A stretch of 64,000 nucleotides of DNA from positions 1 through 64,000 of the forward strand of contig CACNCF010000003.1 in the NCBI GenBank assembly GCA_902618795.1. Direction: 5' to 3'. This document shows positions 17,641 through 27,807 of the stretch, in pieces. The first letter of the stretch is position 1. Each line of letters begins with the position of its first letter. The notes below the pieces were generated by a model. That model did no database searches, was not told the DNA's origin, and saw nothing but the letters and a program-made list of their open reading frames with translations. The translations under genes and the position numbers were made by a program. Origin of the DNA: an uncultured Prochlorococcus sp. (lineage in GTDB: Bacteria; Cyanobacteriota; Cyanobacteriia; PCC-6307; Cyanobiaceae).

Positions 17641-18804
17641 ATGGGAAATAAGGAAAATAATATCAAAAAGCCAGGTTTTAAGACCCTATCTATTCACCAT
17701 GGGGAAACATTTGCAGAAGAAACTGGATGCGTTATGCCTCCTATTTTTTCTACATCCACTTTTAAACATGGAAATAAAGATAATTTCGACTACACCAGAT
17801 CAGGCAATCCAAACTTTAGAATTCTAGAAAGCGTCCTTAAATCAATAGAAGATTCTAAATACTGTACGGTTTTTGGATCTGGAATTAGCGCGGTAACTGC
17901 AATTTCATCAACACTAAAATCAGGTGACAAGATACTCTGCGAGTCAAATCTCTATGGTTGTACAGTGAGGATGTTCGAAAAAGTTTTCAAGAAATTTGGG
18001 CTTGAAGTTTTATACACAGATTTTACAAACGAAAATAATATCAAAAAGATTTCATACTTCGAGCCAACCTTGATATGGCTAGAAAGTCCAACTAATCCAC
18101 TTTTGAAGGTACTTGATATTAAGGCGATTTGTGATGAAGCGAATAAACTACAAATCCCAGTAGTAGTAGACAACACCTTTTCAACGGCACTTATTCAAAA
18201 ACCATTGGACCTTGGTGCAACACTATCACTCGTAAGCACAACAAAATTCATTAATGGACATAGTGATGCACTTGGTGGAGCAGTACTGACAAATAATGAG
18301 GTATGGAATAGTAAGATGCTTTTCTCTCAAAAAGCTCTAGGGCTTCAACCATCTCCTTTTGATAGTTGGCTCATTACGAGAGGAGTAAAAACTCTTCCTT
18401 TAAGAATCGAACAACAAACGCAAAGTGCAAAATTAATTTCTGAAGAATTAGACAATCATAAAATAATTAGTAAAGTAATTTATCCTTTTAGTCAAAAACA
18501 TCCGCAATTTAATTTAGCAAAATCGCAAATGCGATCTGGAGGTTCGATGATCACCATAAAATTAAATTTAAATAAAGAGGATACTTTTAAATTTTGCAAA
18601 TCTCTCAAATATTTCTCGCTAGCAGAAAGCCTTGGAGGAGTTGAAAGTTTAATTTGTCACCCCGCAACAATGACTCATGCTTCTGTTGATGATGAAACAA
18701 AAAATCTTTTAGGGATAGATGATGCTCTTGTCAGATTATCGATTGGATGTGAAGAAACAAACGATTTAATCTCAGACATATTATTTGCTTTAAATAAATT
18801 CTGA
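17641..18804 (+). CDS. Cystathionine gamma-synthase/beta-lyase family PLP enzyme
   Basis: 387 aa Cys/Met-metabolism PLP enzyme. N-terminal GFKTLSIHHGE and DYTRSGNPNFRILE bind phosphate/PLP. The Schiff-base lysine is in SLVSTTKFINGHSDALGG. C-terminal SLGGVESLICHPATMTHAS is shared by CGS, CBL and methionine gamma-lyase. Which step it performs cannot be fixed from sequence alone. It is followed within 3 bp by a second PLP enzyme of this fold and then cysK. Confidence 0.88.
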   Translation: MGNKENNIKKPGFKTLSIHHGETFAEETGCVMPPIFSTSTFKHGNKDNFDYTRSGNPNFRILESVLKSIEDSKYCTVFGSGISAVTAISSTLKSGDKILCESNLYGCTVRMFEKVFKKFGLEVLYTDFTNENNIKKISYFEPTLIWLESPTNPLLKVLDIKAICDEANKLQIPVVVDNTFSTALIQKPLDLGATLSLVSTTKFINGHSDALGGAVLTNNEVWNSKMLFSQKALGLQPSPFDSWLITRGVKTLPLRIEQQTQSAKLISEELDNHKIISKVIYPFSQKHPQFNLAKSQMRSGGSMITIKLNLNKEDTFKFCKSLKYFSLAESLGGVESLICHPATMTHASVDDETKNLLGIDDALVRLSIGCEETNDLISDILFALNKF

Positions 18805-18807
18805 AAA

Positions 18808-20277
18808 TTGAGAGATTTACTTAAAAACCCTATATGGAAAAATTTAGAGTTGGGATATTCTATTCCTGATAGTATTCATGCTGTTTCTGTAGCATTACCA
18901 ACTTGGAATGATGTAATAAATTACGAGGAAAAAAATCAAGCATGCATGAATTTATTGAAGTCCATTTACCCAAGATTCGGGCTAAACCCGATAGTGAAAA
19001 GATTATGTGAAAAAATAAAAAAGGAAAATTATTACAACAATAAAAGTATCTGGCCATATCCGAATGAAAGCATAGCTTTTAAAGCTAAAAAATACATTGA
19101 TAGAAATACTTCTGAACAATTCTCATTAATTGAAAGAAGAGATAATCTAGCTTTCTTAATAACTGAAAAAGAAGGCAGTATTTATGCAAAATCTTTTTGG
19201 CAACATACTGGTCTTGGCATATCTTCAAGGGCTGCTGCTATAGAACTAGGTCTTGAAGATTGCCCTCCAAAATCTTACGTAAATGAATGTTCTCAAAGAA
19301 TAAAAAATAGAATTTCTAAATCTACAAAAATTAACTCTAATGATATTCACTTAACTTCATCTGGCATGTCTGCATTGCATACATCATTAGAAATCATATA
19401 TAAATTATTTCCAGCTAAACCAACACTACAAATTGGTTTCCCATATGTAGATGTACTTAAATTACCAATGAATATCTTTTATGGAGCCAAGTTAATTACA
19501 GAGGAAAATTGCGAGGATATTGAATTAGAAATCAAAAACATAAATCCATCAGCATTAATTATTGAACTACCGAGTAATCCAATGCTCAAATGTGTAAACA
19601 TTAAAAAAATTTCAAAAATAGCTAAAAAGTTAAATATTCCATTAATTGTTGATGATACGATTGGTTCGAATTTAAATATAAATTCCATAGAACATGCGGA
19701 TATAGTTTTTACTTCACTTACAAAAATTTTTTCAGGTAGTGGTGATATTCTTGCCGGATCATTAATACTAAATCCAAAAAGCAAATGGATTGATCAGTTT
19801 AGAAATGCATTAAACGAGATTAATATTCCAATACTTTCCGATGGAGATATAGTGTATCTAGAGAAAGTTAGTAGAGATGTAAATCAAAGAGTTTTTGAAC
19901 AAAATAAAGCATGTTTAGAATTAAAAAAAAGATTAGAGACTCATAGCGAGATTAAAAATATTTTCCATCCTGAAAATTGTCCAAATTTTAATTCTTTACT
20001 TACTTCTAATGGGGGATACGGCTGCTTATTATCGTTTGAATTAAATGGAGGATTGAACAAAGCTAGAAAATTTTATGATTCTCTAAAAGTATCTAAAGGA
20101 CCTAGTTTAGGTACAAAATTTACTCTAGTTTGTCCTTATGTTTTACTAGCTCATTATGACGAGTTGGATTGGGCTGAAAGTTTTGGTATACCCTCGCACC
20201 TTATTAGAGTATCAGTTGGATTAGAAGACCAAGATCAATTATGGGGAACCTTTTCTGAAGCACTAAATAATTTCTAA
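18808..20277 (+). CDS. Divergent, enlarged cystathionine gamma-synthase-like PLP enzyme (TTG start)
   Basis: 489 aa, about 100 residues longer than the usual CGS fold. The extra part lies at the N-terminus (residues 1 to ~150: MRDLLKNPIWKNLELGYSIP onwards). The PLP lysine is in FTSLTKIFSGSGDILAGSL, and VDDTIGSN provides the PLP aspartate. The first in-frame ATG is at residue 47, inside the family-like N-terminus, so TTG 18808, 3 bp after the previous stop, is the best start. Likely acts in methionine synthesis with its neighbours; exact reaction unknown. Confidence 0.8.
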   Translation: MRDLLKNPIWKNLELGYSIPDSIHAVSVALPTWNDVINYEEKNQACMNLLKSIYPRFGLNPIVKRLCEKIKKENYYNNKSIWPYPNESIAFKAKKYIDRNTSEQFSLIERRDNLAFLITEKEGSIYAKSFWQHTGLGISSRAAAIELGLEDCPPKSYVNECSQRIKNRISKSTKINSNDIHLTSSGMSALHTSLEIIYKLFPAKPTLQIGFPYVDVLKLPMNIFYGAKLITEENCEDIELEIKNINPSALIIELPSNPMLKCVNIKKISKIAKKLNIPLIVDDTIGSNLNINSIEHADIVFTSLTKIFSGSGDILAGSLILNPKSKWIDQFRNALNEINIPILSDGDIVYLEKVSRDVNQRVFEQNKACLELKKRLETHSEIKNIFHPENCPNFNSLLTSNGGYGCLLSFELNGGLNKARKFYDSLKVSKGPSLGTKFTLVCPYVLLAHYDELDWAESFGIPSHLIRVSVGLEDQDQLWGTFSEALNNF

Positions 20278-20361
20278 ATTCCTAGTATTTACCGTATAGA
20301 AACTTATATACTCTTTTTCTGAAAAATAGTTAGTATTAATATATATTTTCTCAATATATAA

Positions 20362-21348
20362 ATGGCAAAAATTTATGAGGACAACAGTCTTGCTATTGGA
20401 AATACTCCATTAGTAAAATTAAAATCAGTTACTAAAAACGCGAAAGCTACAGTACTTGCAAAAATTGAAGGTAGAAACCCCGCTTATAGTGTCAAATGTA
20501 GGATCGGCGCAAACATGATCTGGGATGCCGAGAAAAGTGGGAAACTTACAAAAGACAAAACTATTGTTGAGCCAACTTCTGGAAATACAGGAATTGCTCT
20601 AGCTTTTACTGCTTCAGCAAGAGGTTATAAACTGATCCTTACAATGCCAGAATCCATGTCAATTGAACGAAGAAGGGTAATGGCAGTGTTGGGTGCTGAA
20701 ATTGTTTTAACAGAGGCATCTAAAGGTATGCCTGGAGCAATAGCTAAGGCTAAAGAAATTGCTGAAAGTAACCCTTCTCAATATTTCATGCCAGGTCAAT
20801 TTGATAATCCAGCAAACCCTGAAATTCATTTCAAAACTACTGGGCCAGAAATCTGGGATGATTGCGATGGTGAAATTGATGTCCTAGTTGCAGGGGTTGG
20901 AACTGGCGGCACAATTACAGGAGTTTCACGATACATTAAGCAAGAGAAGGGCAAGAATATTACTTCTGTAGCTGTAGAACCATCACACAGTCCTGTTATT
21001 ACACAGACAATGAATGGAGAAGAGGTTAAATCCGGACCACATAAAATCCAAGGAATTGGAGCAGGATTTATTCCTAAGAACCTTGATTTATCAATTGTTG
21101 ATAAGGTCGAACAAGTAACAAATGACGAATCAATTGAGATGGCTCTTAGGTTAGCTAAAGAGGAAGGTCTATTAGTAGGAATATCTTGTGGGGCTGCCGC
21201 TGCCGCTGCTGTTAGATTAGCTGAACAAGATGAATATGCTGGGAAGACAATTGTAGTTGTTCTACCTGATTTAGCAGAGAGGTATTTATCATCAATTATG
21301 TTTACTGAAGTTCCAAGCGGAATCATTCAAGAACCAGTCAAAGCCTAA
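20362..21348 (+). CDS. cysK: Cysteine synthase (O-acetylserine thiol-lyase)
   Basis: 328 aa fold-type II PLP enzyme making cysteine from O-acetylserine and sulfide. N-terminal IGNTPLVKL; the PLP-lysine region here reads [17 protein letters not shown]; the substrate loop is [13 protein letters not shown]; the phosphate-binding loop is [10 protein letters not shown]. Family-typical length. It closes the sulfur amino acid block; converges tightly with queA. Confidence 0.95.
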   Translation: MAKIYEDNSLAIGNTPLVKLKSVTKNAKATVLAKIEGRNPAYSVKCRIGANMIWDAEKSGKLTKDKTIVEPTSGNTGIALAFTASARGYKLILTMPESMSIERRRVMAVLGAEIVLTEASKGMPGAIAKAKEIAESNPSQYFMPGQFDNPANPEIHFKTTGPEIWDDCDGEIDVLVAGVGTGGTITGVSRYIKQEKGKNITSVAVEPSHSPVITQTMNGEEVKSGPHKIQGIGAGFIPKNLDLSIVDKVEQVTNDESIEMALRLAKEEGLLVGISCGAAAAAAVRLAEQDEYAGKTIVVVLPDLAERYLSSIMFTEVPSGIIQEPVKA

Positions 21349-21350
21349 AT

Positions 21351-22475
21351 CTATTTTTTCTCCAGTAGTGAATCTGGTGAAATATACATCGCATCGCCAT
21401 AAGAGAAAAATCTAAATTTTTCTTTTATGGCTTTTTTATACAGATCTAATAATCTTTCTCTACCAATCATTGCACTTACTAAAAGTAATAATGAACTTTT
21501 AGGGAGATGAAAATTAGTTAATAATCCATCAACTACCTTAAATTTATAACCTGGCTTAATTACTAAATCTACATATTTAGCTATGGGAATAAAGTCATTA
21601 ATTTCGTGAGAATAACAACTTTCAAGAGCTCTTACGCTAGTTGTACCAATAGCAATTATTTTTCTATCGGTTTTCTTTATTCTTTTTATTTCCTCCACTA
21701 CTTCTTTATTAACACTTACCCATTCTTTGTGAAGTTTTAAGTTACTTAAATCTTCTTGATCAATTGGCTTGAATGTTCCATAACCCACGTGCAAAGTTAT
21801 CGGTAAGATTATTACGCCTTTTTTTTTTAGATTGGAAATAAGACTTTTGCTTAAGTGTAAACCAGCTGTTGGTGCAGCAACTGCTCCCGGATTTGTTGCA
21901 TACTCAGTTTGATAATTTTTCTCATGAAAAGATTCTTCTTCGGAATTTTTTATATAAGGAGGAAGAGGGATTTCCCCGTATTTATCAAGAAGTTCATTCA
22001 TTGAATTGAGATCATTTATATTTTCCGGAAATTTAATAAATCTCCCTCCAGTTTCTTCATCAACTCCATCAACAATCAAATTAATATCTTGTGCTAATGG
22101 AGATTTTAATTTTAATTTTCTATTTATTTTTAACTTTTTTGCTGGCTTTGCCAAACATAACCAAACAGATTCATGGGATCTTTCTAAAACTAATAATTCG
22201 ACTAATATATTATTCTCTAATTCAACCTTTAACCTAGCTTTCATAACTTTAGTATTATTTACAATTACAAGATCCCCTTCTCTAAATTCATCTAAAAGAT
22301 TCTTGGTAAATTTATTAGTTAAACAGTCTTCTTCTAAAAAACTATTTCTAACTATCATCAATCTTGATTCATGCCTAATTGCAGAAGGTTTATTAGCAAT
22401 TAATGAAGGATCAAGTAAATAATCATAAGCTTCAAGCTTATAATCTCTTTCTCCATTATTAATTTGAGAAATCAA
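21351..22475 (-). CDS. queA: S-adenosylmethionine:tRNA ribosyltransferase-isomerase QueA
   Basis: 374 aa, full length for the family. Recognisable blocks are DYLLDPSLIANKP (usually LPxxLIAQxP), DLVIVNNTKVMKARL, NPGAVAAPTAGLHLS, THVGYGTF-like LHVGYGTFKPI, and TNFHLPKSSLLLLVSA. Catalyses the penultimate step of queuosine formation in tRNA. 6 bp downstream of pdhC on the same strand, probably co-transcribed. Confidence 0.96.
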   Translation of the reverse strand: MISQINNGERDYKLEAYDYLLDPSLIANKPSAIRHESRLMIVRNSFLEEDCLTNKFTKNLLDEFREGDLVIVNNTKVMKARLKVELENNILVELLVLERSHESVWLCLAKPAKKLKINRKLKLKSPLAQDINLIVDGVDEETGGRFIKFPENINDLNSMNELLDKYGEIPLPPYIKNSEEESFHEKNYQTEYATNPGAVAAPTAGLHLSKSLISNLKKKGVIILPITLHVGYGTFKPIDQEDLSNLKLHKEWVSVNKEVVEEIKRIKKTDRKIIAIGTTSVRALESCYSHEINDFIPIAKYVDLVIKPGYKFKVVDGLLTNFHLPKSSLLLLVSAMIGRERLLDLYKKAIKEKFRFFSYGDAMYISPDSLLEKK

Positions 22476-22481
22476 TTAAAT

Positions 22482-23849
22482 TTAGGAGACAAGAGTCTCT
22501 GGCTCATCTTCAATTAGGGAAGCCAAGTCTTTTAAGAATGAAGCTCCATCAGCTCCATAGATCACTCTGTGATCAGCTGTTAGATTTACTTGCATTATTT
22601 TTTTAACAGATATTGAACCATCACTATTAGCAACAACGGTTGGTTTCGATGATGCTATGGCTAAAATAGCACCGGTACCTGGAGGAAGAATTGCGTCAAA
22701 TCTATCAACTCCAAACATCCCAAGGTTAGATAAAGTGAAGGTTCCTGTTGAGTATTCATCAGGTTCTAACTGTTTTGATCTTGATCTTTTTACGAGATCT
22801 TTCCATTCCCTAGACAATTCGAATAAATCAGTATTGCATGGTTCTTTTAAAACTGGAGTTATTAGTCCACCATCTTCCATCGCAACAGCAACAGCAATAT
22901 TTATATTTTCTGGATAAGAAATTCCATTCTCTGAAAAACTTGAGTTAACTTGAGGATGTTTCTTTAGTGTCTTTGCAACTGCCTTTACTAGTAAAGCAGT
23001 CATAGTAACCCCGTTCTGTTTTACTTTTTTGTAGAAATTATCTAATTTATCTGTGTTAATGGAATAACCCACCCTAAAACATGGCACATCTAAACTAGAT
23101 TCCATATTTTTATTTACCGCTTTTTGAAGAGTATTAAATTGAACTGTTTCTCCGGGATTACCAAAGCTATTTCCTGAAGTTTCTGGTTTACTTTCAACTC
23201 CCAAATTTGCACCAGGTATACTTACAGGAGAACCACCTTCACCTATCCATGGTATAGAGACTGGTTGACCATTAGCTTTTAAAATATCATCGGCTTGAAT
23301 CCTTCCGTGAGGTCCGGATCCATGAACCTTTGCTAAATCAACACCCATTTGAGAGGCAAGTTTTTTAGCTCTTGGAGATGCAATTATCCTCGAAGAAACA
23401 TTACTTGTAGCAGCATTAATTTGGTCACTATTAAAAGATTGGACTGCCTTTTCACTCTTTAACACGACTTCTTTTTCTTGTTTTTCAACAATTTCACTTT
23501 GGGCCACTGGTTTTTCTTCAGTTTTATTGCTTACCAATTCAAGTTGATCCGAACTAGGAACTTCAGGTTGATTTCCTTTATTTTGTTCTTGAACAGAAGC
23601 TATCTCATCCTCATTTTCTACAATAAGACCGATAGTCTCTCCTACTGGTGCAGTGCTGCCAGCAGGCATTAAAACAGCCGCAAGATATCCATCTTGAAAA
23701 GATTCAACATCCATATCTGCCTTATCAGATTCAACAACCAAGACAGATTCACCTCTTTCAACTTTATCTCCTGGATTTTTCAACCATTCCACAATCTTGC
23801 CCTCCGTCATAGTAGAACTCAAAGCAGGCATAAATATTTCGTGAGACAT
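22482..23849 (-). CDS. pdhC: Dihydrolipoamide acetyltransferase, pyruvate dehydrogenase E2
   Basis: 455 aa with one N-terminal lipoyl domain (lipoyl lysine in VVESDKADMDVESF, about residue 43), a flexible linker, a peripheral subunit-binding domain (ASPRAKKLASQMGVDL ... GSGPHGRIQADDI) and the C-terminal acyltransferase domain ending in NLTADHRVIYGADGA, with the catalytic His. Start MSHEIFMPALSSTMTEG is the usual E2 start. The octanoyltransferase gene lipB, needed to lipoylate it, is 2.7 kb away on the same strand. Confidence 0.95.
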   Translation of the reverse strand: MSHEIFMPALSSTMTEGKIVEWLKNPGDKVERGESVLVVESDKADMDVESFQDGYLAAVLMPAGSTAPVGETIGLIVENEDEIASVQEQNKGNQPEVPSSDQLELVSNKTEEKPVAQSEIVEKQEKEVVLKSEKAVQSFNSDQINAATSNVSSRIIASPRAKKLASQMGVDLAKVHGSGPHGRIQADDILKANGQPVSIPWIGEGGSPVSIPGANLGVESKPETSGNSFGNPGETVQFNTLQKAVNKNMESSLDVPCFRVGYSINTDKLDNFYKKVKQNGVTMTALLVKAVAKTLKKHPQVNSSFSENGISYPENINIAVAVAMEDGGLITPVLKEPCNTDLFELSREWKDLVKRSRSKQLEPDEYSTGTFTLSNLGMFGVDRFDAILPPGTGAILAIASSKPTVVANSDGSISVKKIMQVNLTADHRVIYGADGASFLKDLASLIEDEPETLVS

Positions 23850-23938
23850 AAGAAAATTGTTATTGCATAAGTTTCAAGGGATTTCTACCAAACTTCCTAA
23901 AGTTTTTATGATTAAGAACCCTTTAAACTCTTGTTTTA

Positions 23939-23944
23939 ATTATA
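23939..23944 (-). promoter_or_regulatory. Candidate -10 box upstream of pdhC
   Basis: On the minus strand the sequence reads TATAAT, about 90 bp upstream of the pdhC ATG in an otherwise gene-free 218 bp gap. No -35 box identified. Confidence 0.4.
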
Positions 23945-24067
23945 CGAAATCATGTTCACAGTGGGAACTCTTAAAACTTAAGAAAGTAATAATTTAGATC
24001 GATTAGAAATTAAAACTTTTCGCAGTTAAGATTTACTTATTTTATCAAAAATACTAAATCTTTTTAT

Positions 24068-24511
24068 TTAATTATTGTCTATAGACTGAATAACGCCGTC
24101 TTTAACAGTAATTGAGACTTGCATTTTTTCGATAAGATTGTCGCCCACAGTGACATCACAGAAACTATCCACTTGCCCTTGATCAACAATTTCATCCATT
24201 TTTAATTCGCGAACTTGACTCTGTTGTTGCAGTAGATTTCTTTTTTGTTCTTCAATTTCATTTCGTTTTGCTGCTACTTGTTGTTGCACCTGACTAACCT
24301 GTTCTTGAACCCTTGGATCTAGAGGATTAACCGATTGGGATCTAATGTTATTTACTATTTGCTGACCCTCCTGCTCAAGTTGAGATAATTGCTGATCAAT
24401 GTTTGAAATTGCTTTACTTAATTCTTTTTCAGCATCTTCCTTCCAAGTTGGAGTAACTACAGCTTTAATAGCTATTGAGCGCTTTATAGATATTGAGTTT
24501 TTTGTTTCCAT
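24068..24511 (-). CDS. YlqD-like coiled-coil protein
   Basis: 147 aa. N-terminal strand segment SIAIKAVVTPTWKEDAEKEL, then a long Gln/Glu-rich helix with heptad character (QQLSQLEQEGQQIVNN ... RNEIEEQKRNLLQQQSQV) predicted to coil, then a C-terminal beta part (VTVGDNLIEKMQVSITVKDG). This layout matches the YlqD family of unknown function. Stands between pdhC and the acyl-activating enzyme gene. Confidence 0.75.
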   Translation of the reverse strand: METKNSISIKRSIAIKAVVTPTWKEDAEKELSKAISNIDQQLSQLEQEGQQIVNNIRSQSVNPLDPRVQEQVSQVQQQVAAKRNEIEEQKRNLLQQQSQVRELKMDEIVDQGQVDSFCDVTVGDNLIEKMQVSITVKDGVIQSIDNN

Positions 24512-24549
24512 AAAAAATTAAATTACCTTTTCAATATAGAAAGAACAAA

Positions 24550-26493
24550 TCAATTTTTCTTACTAAATTTCTGTTCATACATATTTTCTATTTGTAATGA
24601 ATATTTTCTTTCTATTTCTTTTCTTTTTTGTTTAAGAGTTTGTGTTAACAAACCATTTTCTAAAGTAAAGGCATCAACGAAATAACAATCTAATATTTGT
24701 TCTTCTGCTCTTGCTCCTAATCGACTTTTAAGCAAATTATTAATTTGTGATTTAAAAAATGTACTTATATTCTTATCCAGGTTTAACTTTGAAAGGTCTT
24801 CTTCCAAAAACTTGTTTTTAACTAATTCAACATTAGGCACTACGAGGGCCGTTAAACATTTCTTATCTTGTCCTACTAGTTGAATTTGATTAATAAATTC
24901 AGAACTAAGGATTTCGGTCTCTAGCGGATTCGGTTCTATATTTTCACCGCTTGATAGCACTATTGTATCCTTGGCTCTTCCTGTTATAAAAAGGGAACCA
25001 TTTGGTATTAGAAAACCTAAATCACCAGTATCAAACCAACCATCCTTGGATAGAACATCTTTTGTAGCTAATTCATTATTAAGATAACCTTTCATTACTT
25101 GTGGTCCCTTGACAAGAATTTTTCCGACTTCTCTGAACTTCAGAATCTTTCTTTTATCATCATTCACTATTTTGATTTCGGTAAATGCTAGAGGCTGACC
25201 TGATGATCCTCTAACATTTAATTCTCTTCTCCTACAAGTTAATACTGGACTAGTTTCTGTAAGTCCATATCCCACCAAAACATCTACACCTAAAGATTCA
25301 AAAAAAAGATCCACATGTTCTGGCAATGCACCTCCGCCATTAATGGGAAATTTCAGTTTTTCTCCGCATAGTTGTCTAAGAATATTTGGCCATAAAAAAA
25401 TAGTAGATAATTTATGTAAAGGATATCGGCCAATAACAGTAGCCAGTAAGGGGATTTTTGCTTTGAATGCTATTTGATTGATATCCAAATTTCTGATCTT
25501 TCTTAAACTTCTTTTAAAAACAGAACTATTACTTATCAAAAACTTAATAAGTTTTTGCTTTTTGGAAGGCATTTTTTTCAATGCCTGAAAAAAACCATCA
25601 TGTATTGCCTCCCATAATCTTGGTACAGTAGCCATGACAACAGGTTTTATTTGTGTAATATCATCTTTCAAGAATTTAGGAATTGTATAGTATTGAGAAC
25701 AACCACATGAGAAAAAGAAGTATTCAGCACTCCTCTCATAAGAATGCCAGATAGGCAACACACTTAATACAGAGGTCCCAGGTTCTGGATCAGCAATATA
25801 GGCTAAATTGATTATTTGATGCAAAAAATTTGCATGAGTCAAAGGGACACCTTTCGGTTTTCCTGTTGTCCCAGAAGTGTAAAGGATAGTAGCAACATCA
25901 TCAATTTTTGGATTAAATTTTTCAATATTATTAATTTGTGAATTTTCCTTTTCTGCTTTTCTTATAAATTGATTCCAATTTATTAAACTTTCAAATTGTT
26001 CATCTTCTAAATTGATTATAAATTTCAGTCTTTTTTTTAATTCTTCTTTGTTGTTTAACTTTAGCCAAATCTCCTTAGATTGAACTATTAGACCTACTGA
26101 ATTAGAGTGCTCAATAATATAGTCTAATTCTACTGCAGGAGAATTAATACCTCTCACTGCATTTATAGCTCCTAAACGCATTAAGCCTTGATCAACAACT
26201 AGCCATCTTGGAGAATTTTCAGATATTACAGTAACTACATCCCCCTTTACTAAACCATAATTTTTAAAAGAAAAAGAAACTTTTGTTATTAAATCAGCCA
26301 GCTCAGAATAAGAAAATTTTTCTTTGTATTTCCCTCTCAAATCGCAAACAGCTAAAGTATCACCACAATTAAATTTTAATTTTTCCCAAATTTGATCTAT
26401 GTGATGAAGGTTCTTAATAAAATCTCTATTTTTAGTAAATTTATCTTTTTTAAAAAGAGGTTTAGCTGAAGGCCAGTATGCTAAATCACGCAT
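24550..26493 (-). CDS. Long-chain acyl-CoA/acyl-ACP synthetase (AMP-binding)
   Basis: 647 aa ANL-superfamily adenylating enzyme. ATP-binding P-loop TILYTSGTTGKPKGVPLTHA; LVGYGLTETSPVL; C-terminal hinge region GWFDTGDLGFL and GRAKDTIVLSSGENIEP. Length matches fatty-acid activating enzymes. In cyanobacteria the orthologue is mainly an acyl-ACP synthetase recycling free fatty acids; that preference is inferred. Downstream of lipB on the same strand (27 bp). Confidence 0.9.
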   Translation of the reverse strand: MRDLAYWPSAKPLFKKDKFTKNRDFIKNLHHIDQIWEKLKFNCGDTLAVCDLRGKYKEKFSYSELADLITKVSFSFKNYGLVKGDVVTVISENSPRWLVVDQGLMRLGAINAVRGINSPAVELDYIIEHSNSVGLIVQSKEIWLKLNNKEELKKRLKFIINLEDEQFESLINWNQFIRKAEKENSQINNIEKFNPKIDDVATILYTSGTTGKPKGVPLTHANFLHQIINLAYIADPEPGTSVLSVLPIWHSYERSAEYFFFSCGCSQYYTIPKFLKDDITQIKPVVMATVPRLWEAIHDGFFQALKKMPSKKQKLIKFLISNSSVFKRSLRKIRNLDINQIAFKAKIPLLATVIGRYPLHKLSTIFLWPNILRQLCGEKLKFPINGGGALPEHVDLFFESLGVDVLVGYGLTETSPVLTCRRRELNVRGSSGQPLAFTEIKIVNDDKRKILKFREVGKILVKGPQVMKGYLNNELATKDVLSKDGWFDTGDLGFLIPNGSLFITGRAKDTIVLSSGENIEPNPLETEILSSEFINQIQLVGQDKKCLTALVVPNVELVKNKFLEEDLSKLNLDKNISTFFKSQINNLLKSRLGARAEEQILDCYFVDAFTLENGLLTQTLKQKRKEIERKYSLQIENMYEQKFSKKN

Positions 26494-26520
26494 ATTAAAT
26501 TGATTTTGAAATTTTAATTT

Positions 26521-27171
26521 CTATTTTGATACAAAATCAAAATTAAACTCTTCCTGAATGATTTTTTTAACAATTCTCTTGACTTCTTGAATATTTAGAT
26601 TTTTATTGTAATCAATCATATTTGCCATAAGACAATTTTCTATTCCGCAAGGAACAATTTTATTAAAGTTTTCTAATTCGCAGTCAATATTGATTGAAAA
26701 TCCATTTATTGTAATCCATCTTTTACAACCAATTCCAATTGAAGCAATTTTTTTATTTCCTATCCAAACACCAGTGAAACCTTCTCTTGAATGACAATCT
26801 ATGTTAAAAGTTCCAAGAATTTTTATTATAATTTCTTCAATTTTTCTTAAATACCAATTTAAATCTTTATTAAAATTTTTCAAATCTAACACCAAGTAAG
26901 TTACTAATTGTCCTGGCATATGACAAGTAACTTCACCACCTCTATCAATCTTAAAAACATCATAATTATTATCATTCAAAGAAAATAATAAATTATCGTA
27001 ATTAGATCCTCTACCCAACGTATAACAGAGTTGATGCTCACCTATCCAAATAAAATTAGGGTTAGAGTTATCTACAATCAATGCCTCCTGATATTCTTTT
27101 TGTAATTTATAAACATCATTGAAAAAAGAAATATTATCAGGTTGTTTAATTATTGCTGTTCTATTAACCAT
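26521..27171 (-). CDS. lipB: Lipoyl(octanoyl) transferase LipB
   Basis: 216 aa. [18 protein letters not shown] is the family substrate loop (RGGxxTxHxPGQ). [15 protein letters not shown] carries the catalytic lysine, and VPCGIEN the catalytic cysteine. It transfers octanoyl from ACP to lipoyl domains such as that of PdhC encoded nearby. Divergent from hpf with a 44 bp gap. Confidence 0.95.
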   Translation of the reverse strand: MVNRTAIIKQPDNISFFNDVYKLQKEYQEALIVDNSNPNFIWIGEHQLCYTLGRGSNYDNLLFSLNDNNYDVFKIDRGGEVTCHMPGQLVTYLVLDLKNFNKDLNWYLRKIEEIIIKILGTFNIDCHSREGFTGVWIGNKKIASIGIGCKRWITINGFSINIDCELENFNKIVPCGIENCLMANMIDYNKNLNIQEVKRIVKKIIQEEFNFDFVSK

Positions 27172-27215
27172 ATTTAAGTAGATTTAGAAAGTAAGTAAAT
27201 ATTTTTAGATTTGTT

Positions 27216-27800
27216 ATGAAAATTTTAATCCATGGGAAAAATCTTGAGCTCACTGGAGCATTAAAAGAATATACTGAAGCAAAGATAGAAAAAGCAACAC
27301 ATCACTATAAGGATATCGTTAAAGAAGCTGACATACACCTTTCAATAGAAAAAAATCCAAGAGTTTCCTTCCAGACTGCAGAAGTTACTATTTTTGCAAA
27401 TGGAACTGTAATTAGAGCCGAAGAGAAAACTGAAAATCTATACTCAAGCATTGATTTAGTTTCAAATAAACTTTGTAGAAAATTACGTAAATACAAAGAA
27501 AGAAACAATAAAACGATCCATAATAATCAATTTAAAAATAAAGAGTCTTTCCCAATTGAAAATACAGAATCAAGATTTTTAGATGAAGCTTTACTTAAAG
27601 AAGGAATAGAAGCAAGTCTTCCTGAGCCATCTATAAAAAATAAATACTTTGAAATGAATCCAATTTCATCAGAAGAAGCAAGAAAACAATTAGATCTAAT
27701 TGATCATGATTTTTATGTTTTTCGAAATAAAAAAAATAATGAACTTCAAGTTATTTACAAGAGGAATCATGGAGGTTATGGACTGATTCAATCTAAATAA
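27216..27800 (+). CDS. hpf: Long ribosome hibernation-promoting factor (LrtA type)
   Basis: 194 aa. N-terminal S30AE domain (MKILIHGKNLELTGALKEYTE, then KATHHYKDIVKEADIHL) and a C-terminal dimerisation domain with DHDFYVFRNKKNNELQVIYKRNHGGYGLI. This is the long HPF form known in cyanobacteria as the light-repressed LrtA. It dimerises idle 70S ribosomes. First of a + strand run with deoC-like and recO (8 bp, 0 bp gaps). Confidence 0.95.
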   Translation: MKILIHGKNLELTGALKEYTEAKIEKATHHYKDIVKEADIHLSIEKNPRVSFQTAEVTIFANGTVIRAEEKTENLYSSIDLVSNKLCRKLRKYKERNNKTIHNNQFKNKESFPIENTESRFLDEALLKEGIEASLPEPSIKNKYFEMNPISSEEARKQLDLIDHDFYVFRNKKNNELQVIYKRNHGGYGLIQSK

Positions 27801-27807
27801 GTTTTAA

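Noticed and set aside
20826-21326. Long minus-strand frame (166 codons) opposite cysK
   Set aside because: It is the antisense shadow of the cysK coding sequence, with no family features.
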